NCBI GenBank assembly: GCA_934476315.1
Contig: CAKSNQ010000028.1
Coordinates: 1 to 22,734 of the forward strand
Source: an uncultured Eubacteriales bacterium
Lineage (GTDB): Bacteria; Bacillota; Clostridia; Oscillospirales; CAG-272
Length of the DNA stretch: 22,734 nt
Direction: 5' to 3'
Shown: one piece after another, positions 15,901-22,734 of the stretch
How the letters are laid out: every line of letters begins with the position of its first letter
How positions within the stretch are numbered: the first letter of the stretch is position 1
The notes under the pieces: model-generated
The model's database searches: none
What the model was told of the DNA's origin: nothing
Seen by the model: the letters and a program-made list of their open reading frames with translations, nothing else
Translations under genes and position numbers: made by a program

Positions 15901-17994
15901 CAGACTGGTCGAGCTGAACGTGTAGGTCGTACCGCTTCCCGAAATGGTCAGCACGCCCGTCGAGGTATTGAACGACCACGTAGCGTAGGTGCCGCAGCTT
16001 CCGCTGATCGGCGTGACCGGCGTGGGGTTGGTCGGGTCGGTCGTCACACCGTAGGAAACCGTCAGGTCGGTATTGGCGCCCATCGTCAGCGGCGTGGTTG
16101 CCGGGCGGGGCGTGTAAGCGGTGACCTTAAGCCCGTCGGTTCGTCCGTCGAACACGGCGGAGCCGAGCGTTGTGACCGACTGCGGCAGGTAGATTGCCTT
16201 CAGATTGGGGGTATTGTAGAACGCGTAATCGCCGAGAGTCACCACCGACGTCATCTTGACGTAGTTCAGATTCGGCAGGTTGGCAAAGACGCTCGGACCG
16301 ATCGCCACGATGTTCGCGCCGATCTGAATCTGCTCGATTCCGGTGGCGAAGCTCGTCCACGGAAGCGTTCCGGTGGGGGTGAGCTGAGAGTTTTCCGCCG
16401 ACGCCATCAGGCGCAGGGCCTTGTCATTGACCGTGTAGACCCAGGTAATGTTCCCGATGGTTCCCTGCTGATTGGTCGGCGTGGGAACCACGGGGTCGGT
16501 CACGCCCGAAGAACCAAGATAGCGGAGCTTGTCCTTGACGTAGGAGTTGCCGTCGCCGAACGTCACCGGGCTTGCGGAAGACCCCGCGTGGGTCGCATCC
16601 GCAACGGCAACGCACGCGCTGAACGCGTTGGCGCCGACCGTTTTCAGCGAGGCGGGGAGCGTCACTCTCTGCATGGCGGTGCACATGCCGAACGCCTGCG
16701 TTCCGATAGCGGACACGCCTTCATGAATGGTCAGAGACTTAATGTCCGTCGCGCGGAAAAGCACCGTGCCACCGGAATTTTTGTACTCGTACCAGGGAGC
16801 GTTCATCGGGGTGATGTAGTTCGGAATCACGCCCGTGCCGTAGATGTGCAGAGCGCCCGAGGCGGGCAGGAACATGAAGGTCAGTCCGCTGCCGAACGTC
16901 CCGGTGACAGAGCCGCTGTCCACGAGGTAAACAATATCGTTTCCGTTGATCTTATCCGCGCGTCCGTCCGAGCCGAACGTCACATCGCCGCCCGGTGCAA
17001 AGGTAATATCGGTGCGCGCGCCCGCGACCGTCACCGTCACAGAGGTCGCGCCGAGAAACGCGCCGGACCTGACATTCTTCACCGAGGAGGGAATGTCCAG
17101 CGCCGACAGTCCCGTACAGCCCGTGAACGCGCCGGAGCCGATGGTTTCGACGCTGTTGCCGATGACAACGCGGCGCAGGTTGGTCATGTACGCAAAGGAG
17201 TAGTCACCGATGTTGCGGATGTAAGAGGAGACCTCCACCGTTTCGATCGCCGCGGCGTTGGCGTACCACGGGGTGCCGACGGCGTTGGCATAATCCTGCA
17301 CGGAGTAGGTCGTCAGACCGGAGGTGTTCACGGGGAAGATGCGGAGCGTCTTGGTCGAGGCGGAATATTCCCACTTGACCTCCGTCAGCGCCGTGCCGGC
17401 ACCGCAGTAGCCACCGGCATCGACGGAATAGTCGTAGCTCTTGCCGCTGGCGCGGACAAGATCGTAGTTGGTGCCGTTGGGGTCCTCGATCACTGTGTTG
17501 GAGGAGAAGCTGGAGCTTCTCAGACCGGAGCACGTGGAAAACGCATTGTATTTCACGCGCAAAAGTCCCGTCGGCAGGTTGATGACCGGGAGTGCCGTGT
17601 TCTGGAAGAACGCGCTCTTCCCGATGGTGGTCAGCGTGCTCGGGAGAGAATACTCCGTGCACGCGAGCAAAGAAGCGAACGCTGCGTCGCCGATGGTCGT
17701 CACGCCCTCCTCCACGATGACCCGTTTAATCTTTCTGGTCAGGTTCGTGGATGTTGTCAGTCTGCACCACGGCGCGCGTTCGTCGTCGGGAGCAGTGGCG
17801 TAATCATACATCGGACCGGTGCCGAAAATGCTCAACGTTCCCGATACGTCATCGTAAGAATAGTACACATTGGGTCCGCACTGACCGCTGTATGACGTGT
17901 CTTCCGCCGAGGCAGTGACCGCAAGCCCGGACAGAAGTCCCAGCAGCATGGTCAGTACCAGCAGGCACGACAAGACTCTTTGCGATTTTCTCAT
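12916..17994 (-). CDS. Secreted LRR_5 (BspA-like) and MucBP surface protein with C-terminal TM anchor
   Basis: Large surface protein, 1692 residues, probably an adhesin. The start at 17992-17994 has AAGGAGGT six bases upstream and gives a textbook signal peptide (MRKSQRVLSCLLVLTMLLGL, cleavage after ASA near residue 31); the longer ORF to 18174 is rejected. Residues about 35-1250 hold seven copies of a beta module (W-x-x-D-x-x-TG-x-L-x-I-x-GxG, then PW) starting near 35, 196, 361, 509, 662, 792 and 1030. Each leads into LRR_5 repeats of the IGxxAFxxCxxLxxVxLP type, with Pro/Thr/Asn linkers before modules 4 and 5. Six MucBP-type repeats of about 65 residues follow (near 1267, 1334, 1399, 1463, 1529 and 1597). 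The C-terminus has a hydrophobic span (about 1662-1689) ending LKKK and no LPXTG, so anchoring is by membrane and not sortase. Confidence 0.93.
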   Translation of the reverse strand: MRKSQRVLSCLLVLTMLLGLLSGLAVTASAEDTSYSGQCGPNVYYSYDDVSGTLSIFGTGPMYDYATAPDDERAPWCRLTTSTNLTRKIKRVIVEEGVTTIGDAAFASLLACTEYSLPSTLTTIGKSAFFQNTALPVINLPTGLLRVKYNAFSTCSGLRSSSFSSNTVIEDPNGTNYDLVRASGKSYDYSVDAGGYCGAGTALTEVKWEYSASTKTLRIFPVNTSGLTTYSVQDYANAVGTPWYANAAAIETVEVSSYIRNIGDYSFAYMTNLRRVVIGNSVETIGSGAFTGCTGLSALDIPSSVKNVRSGAFLGATSVTVTVAGARTDITFAPGGDVTFGSDGRADKINGNDIVYLVDSGSVTGTFGSGLTFMFLPASGALHIYGTGVIPNYITPMNAPWYEYKNSGGTVLFRATDIKSLTIHEGVSAIGTQAFGMCTAMQRVTLPASLKTVGANAFSACVAVADATHAGSSASPVTFGDGNSYVKDKLRYLGSSGVTDPVVPTPTNQQGTIGNITWVYTVNDKALRLMASAENSQLTPTGTLPWTSFATGIEQIQIGANIVAIGPSVFANLPNLNYVKMTSVVTLGDYAFYNTPNLKAIYLPQSVTTLGSAVFDGRTDGLKVTAYTPRPATTPLTMGANTDLTVSYGVTTDPTNPTPVTPISGSCGTYATWSFNTSTGVLTISGSGTTYTFSSTSLPGWSTYMSQIRRVEVGNGITGIGSYAFYGASQLTAVTLSQSVSAIGDNAFLGAAPTVYATSPRASSNGVALGTGNTNLRISYTGSSSENPGGQTVTGTIPSTGLTWSFDLTTGALTVTGTGAIPDYASANATPWSAYATRIKSVTLQTGVTGIGSYAFAGMTALRDVYLPETLTSIGAYAFSGATSLVHVKIPTAVTYLGVGAFRECTSLTAIEIPQNILTISDEAFFRCEALETVTFNEGLVEIGAKAFYGCKSIKTLTFPSTLTRIGREAFYGCTGLTGVIFNTMSVLTIGADAFGNCTSLIKAIFLYGSDNVDFGTGNSRLKSAEIARIASGVSAKDNISWTVDRATGILTLSGNGPVTDSTAAWIDELKYADTLVLTGGITGIGDELLKENPYIATVRMSNTVRTIGVGTFEGCSNLAQVYFPDSLQSMGARAFKGCDKLRSIGLPSSLREIPEDAFSDCGALTAVVIPQGTTTIGADAFADCPMLDTVTIPATVTSIERGAFSGCRNLKTIYLSGDGIRTLNKNIFNGCSSIQTVYYDGTVAWETLSANADPEIKRANVIRSFSLTIYYVYEDGTQAAPPVTVHCREGEMTPSVTSPEIDFYQPDRAVIDPMRLSSSRTDTVTYRHRTYTVTVQYLDKNGEPLATSQTFSVVYGGSLTVEARTISGYAADATTRTLTNVTGDAIVKFTYTPNTYKITVICKDTDGREIRRETVDAAYGSSVTVTAPTIKGYTSPLAKTKTFDKIIGNETCEFVYTAQSETLTIRYVDEDGTDIAPKFTKEYKYGDKVSVPSPVVEGYTPEFATYTIDKYDGQTEVKVVYTIKTCIVTIHFVEEGTSNGYKMAADIRVPVKYGETLSHTAPVIEGYVADRPALNIPGIKADTDVYVTYSRAYYGLTIHYVDADGNEVESHKYTVQAGTSYTYTYDKSGKYEPVTVAGTMGLADQSVTVTVEKVQSSSGSAALKTVLVIVAIVAVLGASGTAFYFFYLKKK

Positions 17995-18076
17995 AAGTGA
18001 ACCTCCTTGATTTGCGCGTCGGCGCACTTCCGTCCGCACCGCGCACGGCGCGCGGGCGGAGAATTTTCTATTTTTC

Positions 18077-18105
18077 ATTATATCATATCCGAGCAGGAAA
18101 AGCAA
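18077..18105 (-). promoter_or_regulatory. Extended -10 promoter of the surface-protein gene
   Basis: On the minus strand TATAAT (18077-18082) is preceded by TGA, making an extended -10. TTGCTT (18100-18105) lies 17 bases upstream as a partial -35. The predicted leader is about 75 bases. Confidence 0.7.
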
Positions 18106-18235
18106 GTGCTTTTTGTGTAATAATTTTGTGGAAAAACCGTCCGGAATCGACATTTTCCCGCGCTCCCTCCCCACCCGGGCGCATCCGGCTTAATCTTTCT
18201 TTCCGGGCGATTCGCCGGGCACCTCGCGGGGCGTC

Positions 18236-20953
18236 TCAATACTTTTCCCGGTGTCTGCGGGCGCGCCAGATCAGCTTGCGTATCTTCTCCGCCGGCAGAA
18301 CGGTCAGCGCGAGCAGTGCCGTGAGCGCCAGCTCCCGTCCCGTCAGCGGCACGGTGCGCAGAACACTCCCGCCGAGGTAGACAAATACAATCTGTACCGC
18401 GAGAATTGCCGTCATAATAAAGATGAACGGACGGTTGCCGCCAAGTCCCGCGCACGGGCGCAGGCGGTCGGAGCGCGCATTGAAGCAGTTGAACACGGAC
18501 GAGAAAATGAACAAGGCGAAAAATGCCGTCAGGTGGCACAGGTCCCCCTCGCTCGCGCGGTAGGCGGCGCGAATCCACGGGCTTTTCAGGAACAGAAGGC
18601 ACAGCGCCACAGTGTAGCCGCCGAGGAAAATGATTTCATTGACCATATAGCGGCACAGAATCGGCTCGTCGCGCCGCTTGGGACGCTCGGCAAGACAGGA
18701 GGGCATCGCCGCCTCCCCCGCGAACGCCAGACCGCCCAGCGTATCCATGATGAGGTTAATCCAGAGCATCTGCACCACGGTCACGGGCGCGTCCACCCCG
18801 ATGAACGGACCGATCATGGACACGGCGACCGCGCAGAAATTCATGGTGAGCTGGAGCGTGATGAATTTGCGGATGCTCTTGAAAATGTTCCGCCCGTACA
18901 GCACTGCCCGCACGATGGAGGCGAGGTTGTCGTCGAGAATCACAATGTCCCCCGCGTCCTGCGCGACCGCCGCGCCGCTTCCCATGGCAAAGCCGACATC
19001 CGCCCGCCGGAGCGCCGGGGCATCGTTGATGCCGTCGCCCGTCATGCCGACCACGCGGTTTTCCTCCTGCGCCACGCGCACCAGACGGCTTTTGTCCGTT
19101 GGAAGCGCCCGCGACACCACCGCCAGCCGCGGGAGAAGCTCCCGCAACCGGAAGTCGGAGAGCGCCGCCAGCTCCTGCCCGGTCAGGACAAGATCGACGT
19201 CGGGCGTCAGGATGCCGCAGGTGCGTGCAATGTGCGTCGCGGTCTCCTTGCTGTCGCCCGTAATCATGACGACCTGAACGCCCGCGCCGTGCAAAGCCTC
19301 CACCGCCCCCCGCGCCTCGGGGCGGATGCGGTCGGCGAGGGCAACGGCGCAGATGAGAATCAGCTCGCCGAATTCCCCGCGTGCCATCGCGGACGGGGAG
19401 AGTGCCTCCTCGCTCGCCGCAAGGAGCAGTACCCGCTCGCCCTCCGAGGTCCACTTGCGGAGCTGTCGGTCAAACCGCCACCGATCCACCGCAATCGTCC
19501 GCCCGTCGCCGTCGTAGGCGCAGCGCACGTGCGGCAGAAGAATCTCCGGCGCGCCCTTGACAAAGGTCAGGCAGGACGGCAGTCCCGCCTCGTGCAGACG
19601 CACGGTCGCCGCCGAGAACTTGTGCGCGCTGTCAAAGGGAACACGCCCCCCGACCATCGCCTGCCCGTCCTCGCCCGCCTCCCCCGGGATCAGAATACTG
19701 CGCAGAAGCGCCCGATCTGTCGCGTTTCCGCCGATCGCCACCGACGGCGCGTCCTCCCGATCGCGTGCGGCGGGGTCTTTACCGACCAGCGACGCCGTGT
19801 TGTAGCGACAGGAGGAGCGATACGCCGCAAAGCGCGCCTGCCCCGCCCGTCGGAACGCCCCGATGTCGCGGTAAACCGTGCCATTACCCGTCAGAACCGC
19901 CCCCACGCTGAGCTTGCCGTCGGTCAGCGTTCCCGTTTTATCGGTGAACAGCAGGTCCATACTTCCCGCCGCCTCGATGCCGACTGCGGTGCGCACCAGC
20001 ACCCGATCCCGCACCATGCGGCGGATGTTGGCGGACAGCACCACGGCAATCATCATGGGAAGCCCCTCGGGAACGGCAACGACAATGACCGTCAGACCCA
20101 GCATCAGCGCGTGCAGAAGCGTGTTCAGCACGTACGGCAGATCGGTCAACTTGAGGCGGATGACCTCGGCGTTCCAGCCGCTCCCGATCACAAAGGCGTG
20201 GAACAGAAACGCCGCCGCCACCAGCGCCGCCGCCACGTACCCGAGCACACTGATCTGCCCCGCCAGCTTCGCCAGACGCAGCTTGAGCGGGCTTTCGCGC
20301 GTCTGCGACTGAATCTCCTGCGAGATGCCGCCGAGCACTGTCGCATCCCCGACCGCGCGTACCCGCATGACCCCCTCGCCGGCAAGAATCGCACACCCGC
20401 GGAACACCGAAACCTCGTCCGACGGGTCACCCTCGTCCCGACCGCCCGCCTGCTTGCGAACCTCGCGGCTCTCGCCCGTCATAGCGGCTTGGTCAAGCGT
20501 CAGCTCCCCGCGTAAAAGCACCCCGTCCGCCGGGATGTTTTCACCCGCACCGAGCAGAAGAATGTCGCCCACCACAACCTCGTCCCACGGAATTTCCACG
20601 ACCGTTCCGTCCCGACGCACACGGCAGTGCCCCTCGGCGCTCTGCTCGCGCAAGCGGTCAAACGCCGACTGCGAGCCGACCTCGGAGAGCGCGGAAATCG
20701 TGGTTGCCAAAAGGACGGAAACGGCAATGCCGAGCGTTTCCACCCAGTCGCTTTTCCGGAACATGAACAGGACGTTGATCGCCAGCGCGCCGAGGAGGAT
20801 GCGGATGACCGGGTCGCCAAGTCCCGACAAAAAGCATCGCCAGAAGCCTCTGCCCGGGCGCCGCGACAGCTTGTTTTCCCCGTGCGCGCGGCGGGAAGCC
20901 TCCACCTCCTCTGTGCGCAGACCCGCCGGGACAGCCGCCCCGCCGCCCCGCAT
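18236..20953 (-). CDS. P-type Ca2+-transporting ATPase, PMCA type (IIB-like)
   Basis: Membrane ATPase expected to export Ca2+. Residues are numbered from the longest start at 21052 (938 aa). The cation-ATPase N-terminal motif is GLRTEEVEASRRAHGENKL (44-62); the actuator TGES is at 192-195; M4 PEGLP at 328-332; the phosphorylation site DKTGT at 371-375 (Asp371); KGAPE at 499-503; MITGD at 596-600; the hinge TGDGINDAP at 671-679; and M6 NLIMD at 766-770. PEGLP plus N-x-x-x-D in M6 is the Ca2+-site pattern of this class. I prefer the ATG at 20951-20953 (905 aa): it leaves a normal short lead before the first motif, while the extra 33 residues up to 21052 look non-coding. Neither start has a strong ribosome binding site. 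Substrate is inferred from family only. Confidence 0.92.
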   Translation of the reverse strand: MRGGGAAVPAGLRTEEVEASRRAHGENKLSRRPGRGFWRCFLSGLGDPVIRILLGALAINVLFMFRKSDWVETLGIAVSVLLATTISALSEVGSQSAFDRLREQSAEGHCRVRRDGTVVEIPWDEVVVGDILLLGAGENIPADGVLLRGELTLDQAAMTGESREVRKQAGGRDEGDPSDEVSVFRGCAILAGEGVMRVRAVGDATVLGGISQEIQSQTRESPLKLRLAKLAGQISVLGYVAAALVAAAFLFHAFVIGSGWNAEVIRLKLTDLPYVLNTLLHALMLGLTVIVVAVPEGLPMMIAVVLSANIRRMVRDRVLVRTAVGIEAAGSMDLLFTDKTGTLTDGKLSVGAVLTGNGTVYRDIGAFRRAGQARFAAYRSSCRYNTASLVGKDPAARDREDAPSVAIGGNATDRALLRSILIPGEAGEDGQAMVGGRVPFDSAHKFSAATVRLHEAGLPSCLTFVKGAPEILLPHVRCAYDGDGRTIAVDRWRFDRQLRKWTSEGERVLLLAASEEALSPSAMARGEFGELILICAVALADRIRPEARGAVEALHGAGVQVVMITGDSKETATHIARTCGILTPDVDLVLTGQELAALSDFRLRELLPRLAVVSRALPTDKSRLVRVAQEENRVVGMTGDGINDAPALRRADVGFAMGSGAAVAQDAGDIVILDDNLASIVRAVLYGRNIFKSIRKFITLQLTMNFCAVAVSMIGPFIGVDAPVTVVQMLWINLIMDTLGGLAFAGEAAMPSCLAERPKRRDEPILCRYMVNEIIFLGGYTVALCLLFLKSPWIRAAYRASEGDLCHLTAFFALFIFSSVFNCFNARSDRLRPCAGLGGNRPFIFIMTAILAVQIVFVYLGGSVLRTVPLTGRELALTALLALTVLPAEKIRKLIWRARRHREKY

Positions 20954-21052
20954 CCGGGGCTGTCCCCCCGGGCGCGTCGCGCGGGAGAATTCCGGGGGCG
21001 AGAGCGCTTCACTTCCATTTTTTGGCAAGCCGGAGGTTTTTATACACATCAT

Positions 21053-21540
21053 GTCTGAAAATCCGTCCTTTCAACGCCCACGGGGGGAAGCGGCAAACGC
21101 CCTCCGACGCGGAACGCACGCGCGGCATGTGGATTTCGGGCGATGCCACAGCGTAGTGTGACGGTCGCCGAGTGCCCGCGCCCCAAGCCTTTTTGCTACT
21201 ATGACTATATGAGCGTGCGCAGGGCTTCATGACTGACGGCAACGGCAAAAAAGCGGCGCGGATCGCCCTCACCCCCTTGCTGTGCGCCGCATTCAGAGGA
21301 TGGAAAGGTGGGAGAGAACCGCTCCGCGTCCAACATTCTAAACCTCGGCGAACCCCGGAAGGGGTCCGGGGTCCGTCTGCGGCTACGCACGCAGACCCAC
21401 GCGGCAGGCACGAACGTTTGAGCCGGTTCTTCCCCCACATCCTGTACCCGAGCCGTTCGGCTTTCTGACCATGTTATAACCGGATCGGTGAAAATGGCTT
21501 GGTTCCGGCAATGATCGCCTCTTTCCAAATTGCTGTCCGT
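21053..21540. other. Gene-poor stretch with clustered hairpins, likely element end
   Basis: Between the Ca2+ ATPase and the recombinase remnant no well-supported gene is seen. Perfect inverted repeats occur at 21352-21372 (8-bp arms) and 21375-21396 (7-bp arms), and a smaller one at 21451-21462. An uncertain minus-strand ORF of 73 codons (21009-21230, beginning MKPCARSYSHSSKKAW) has no ribosome binding site and overlaps the longest form of the ATPase gene. The stretch may be the conserved non-coding end of the element that carried the recombinase (inference). Confidence 0.4.
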
Positions 21541-21690
21541 CATGGAGCCGATGTGCGTGAAGTAAATGTCAATCCGTTGCTCACCCTCGTTTTTCTTTCG
21601 TGACGGGCGCTCGTGAATCACGATTTTGCTGATGAATGTCCGCAGGATCGCGGTGTCAACTCCCGAATATCCGTATAGCGAATGCCGGTC
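21541..21690 (-). pseudogene. Frameshifted 3' end of a large serine recombinase (DUF4368-type)
   Basis: The minus strand reads IRYTDIRELTP in one frame and ILRTFISKIVIHERPS followed by EGEQRIDIYFTHIG in the next. Together these match the C-terminal domain of TnpX/TndX-like serine recombinases, whose pattern is YTdIxELTxxiLrxfIxkIvVHE then qxIDIYfxxIG. A one-base loss near 21649-21654 breaks the frame (TPA-ILRT became TPRSCG then stop). No catalytic resolvase domain is present, so only a scar remains. It lies just downstream of the kdpE terminator on the same strand. Confidence 0.75.
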
Positions 21691-21762
21691 TTGTCCTTGC
21701 GGCGTGTCATAGCACGTTTACAGTCAGGAGAGCATATTGTTTTGAGATTATTTTTTGCACAG

Positions 21763-21795
21763 AAAAAGCCACCCGACTTTTTACGGTCGGGTGGC
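21763..21795 (-). terminator. Intrinsic terminator of the kdpDE operon
   Basis: On the minus strand GCCACCCGAC, an 8-base loop and GTCGGGTGGC (21768-21795) form a perfect 10-bp stem followed by TTTTTC. It lies about 50 bases after the kdpE stop, so the operon ends here and does not continue into kdpFABC. Confidence 0.93.
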
Positions 21796-21798
21796 TGT

Positions 21799-21820
21799 GA
21801 AAGCACCTATTTGTGCTTTC
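21799..21820. other. Second hairpin upstream of the kdpE terminator
   Basis: GAAAGCAC and GTGCTTTC form a perfect 8-bp stem with a 6-base loop, directly before the main terminator on the kdpE transcript. It may help termination or protect the 3' end of the mRNA. Confidence 0.6.
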
Positions 21821-21848
21821 TTATTTATGTCATCATATCATCGCGATT

Positions 21849-22550
21849 TTAATTATCTATTTTCGCCATTCTGTACCCAATACCGACATGAGTTTGTATA
21901 TACTGCGGCGCATCGGGGGACGGTTCGATTTTTTTGCGCAAGGTAGCCATAAATACGCGTAGAGACGCTACATTGCTTTCCCACGCTGCACCCCATATTT
22001 TTTGCGTAATGAAAGTGTGAGTAAGCACTTTCCCGACATTCTTGGACAGCAAACACAGCAGTTTATATTCGATGGGCGTAAGGTGAAGCTCTTCACCGCT
22101 AAGGTAGGCGCACCCTGCTGCATAATCTATTTTCAGATCTCCGTTTACAAAAAGCGAGTCGGATTTTCCGGAAGACTGCATAGACGAAAGCCTTCTGCCC
22201 ATGACACGAAGTCTTGCAAGCAGTTCCTCTACGGAAAAAGGCTTTGTCAGATAATCGTCCGCTCCGGCGTCCAAAGCGTCGATTTTGTCTTTATCTTCGG
22301 CGCGGGCGCTGATTACGATAATCGGCATTTCCGACCATGTGCGTATTTTTTTGATAACATCCACGCCGTCGATATCCGGCAGTCCCAAATCAAGCAAAAC
22401 AACATCCGGATTATGTGAGGATGCCTCCATAATAGCACTTTCGCCGTTTTGCGCAATCAAATATTCGTAACCGCGTGTTTTCAGTGTCGTGCTGATGAGG
22501 TTACGAACAGGTGCGTCGTCCTCAACCACCAAAACCAATAAGTTACTCAT
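21849..22550 (-). CDS. kdpE: KdpE-like OmpR-family response regulator
   Basis: DNA-binding response regulator of the K+-limitation/turgor system, 233 residues. The receiver domain has the acidic pocket E10-D11-D12, phosphoacceptor Asp54 in VVLLDLGLPD, Ser81 and Lys103 in YLTKPF. The winged-helix output domain (about 136-230) contains LTPIEYKLLCLL, GKVLTH and the closing THVGIGYRM. The run LDLGLPDIDG and the following W-S-x-x-P-x-I-V-I-S-A-R are characteristic of KdpE. The ATG (22548-22550) has GGGAGGTGG upstream, inside the end of kdpD, which it overlaps by 8 bases, so translation is probably coupled. No kdpFABC follows. Base composition is more AT-rich than in the rest of the window. Confidence 0.93.
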   Translation of the reverse strand: MSNLLVLVVEDDAPVRNLISTTLKTRGYEYLIAQNGESAIMEASSHNPDVVLLDLGLPDIDGVDVIKKIRTWSEMPIIVISARAEDKDKIDALDAGADDYLTKPFSVEELLARLRVMGRRLSSMQSSGKSDSLFVNGDLKIDYAAGCAYLSGEELHLTPIEYKLLCLLSKNVGKVLTHTFITQKIWGAAWESNVASLRVFMATLRKKIEPSPDAPQYIQTHVGIGYRMAKIDN

Positions 22551-22734
22551 GAATTTCCACCTCCCCGATGGGCAATGTAAAGGTAAATACCGCGCCGTGC
22601 GGATTGTTGTCCGTTATCGTTATTTCTCCGCCATGCGCATTTATGATAGATTTGCATAACGAAAGACCTAATCCGATGCTGCGACGACTGTCGGCAATTT
22701 TGTTTGTGCCGGTATAAAACATATCAAAAACGCG
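22543..22734 (-). CDS. kdpD: KdpD-like sensor histidine kinase, C-terminal 63 residues
   Basis: Only the 3' end is inside the window. It begins RVFDMFYTGTNKIADSRRSI and continues with the ATP-lid glycine box GLGLSLCKSI, then INAHGGEI and GAVFTFTLP, the end of a HATPase_c domain. The wording FDMFYTGTNKIADSRRS-GLGLSLCK is that of Firmicutes KdpD. The stop TAA (22543-22545) lies 3' of the kdpE ATG, an 8-base overlap. Whether the N-terminal KdpD and universal-stress-like domains are present cannot be seen, so a short KdpD-like kinase lacking them is possible. Confidence 0.9.
   Translation of the reverse strand, partial: RVFDMFYTGTNKIADSRRSIGLGLSLCKSIINAHGGEITITDNNPHGAVFTFTLPIGEVEIHE

Noticed and set aside
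17995..18174. Upstream start for the surface protein
   Set aside because: It would cover the promoter and hide the signal peptide; the internal ATG at 17992-17994 has an ideal ribosome binding site.
18106..18235. Terminator after the Ca2+ ATPase gene
   Set aside because: Only a 4-bp GGCG/CGCC stem with no T-run was found, too weak to call.
18251..20515. Plus-strand open frame of 754 codons antisense to the Ca2+ ATPase
   Set aside because: Rich in Arg, His, Gln and Ala as expected from antisense reading of a GC-rich gene. The ATPase frame has all catalytic motifs.
1..22734. CRISPR array
   Set aside because: No series of regularly spaced identical repeats was seen. The repeats found are pairs or lie within protein-coding modules.

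Overview
The window comes from a GC-rich (about 60% by eye) Gram-positive anaerobe, most likely an uncultured gut Clostridia (Bacillota) of the Oscillospirales/Christensenellales kind. The clues are the Firmicutes-type long S12, strong AAGGAGG ribosome binding sites, consensus sigma-A promoters, a BspA/MucBP-type surface protein, a PMCA-type Ca2+ ATPase, and cargo typical of gut Firmicutes mobile elements. The placement is inferred from protein character; no rRNA gene is present.

Layout. (1) 1-4524, minus strand: the str operon rpsL-rpsG-fusA-tuf, with tuf cut by the window edge, driven by a perfect TTGACA-17-TATAAT promoter. rpoBC is not upstream. (2) 4636-7189, minus: a cytoplasmic glycosidase/phosphorylase of the GH65-like (alpha/alpha)6 type with its own promoter. 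(3) 7227-12422, plus: a stranded fragment of a phage or integrative element. It consists of one giant polyvalent ORF (HExxH zincin, two MuF-C/PBECR-type nuclease-like modules, an ADP-ribosyltransferase-like module, a coiled coil and a helical LPD-type region). The ORF has no proper start and is frameshifted and cut at its 3' end, directly against the 3' end of tRNA-Arg(ACG). (4) 12423-12560, minus: tRNA-Arg with a consensus promoter. (5) 12561-12915: gene-free stretch with two strong hairpins. (6) 12916-18105, minus: a 1692-residue secreted, membrane-anchored LRR_5/MucBP surface protein. (7) 18236-20953, minus: a P-type Ca2+ ATPase. (8) 21053-21848: debris of a mobile element, including the frameshifted 3' end of a large serine recombinase and a cluster of hairpins, ending in the kdpE terminator. 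(9) 21849-22734, minus: kdpE and the 3' end of kdpD, visibly more AT-rich than the rest.

How the parts relate. The str operon and tRNA-Arg are core translation genes and share almost the same promoter. The glycosidase, surface protein and Ca2+ pump look like independent single-gene units. Two separate mobile-element scars interrupt the core, one beside tRNA-Arg and one beside kdpDE. The most interesting locus is the polyvalent protein: a chain of toxin-like modules separated by recurring R-Y-S-like junctions, with the same hairpin-forming 13-mer near the end of both nuclease-like modules in two different reading frames. A second notable point is that S12 carries arginine where E. coli/M. tuberculosis have Lys88, a classic streptomycin-resistance substitution.
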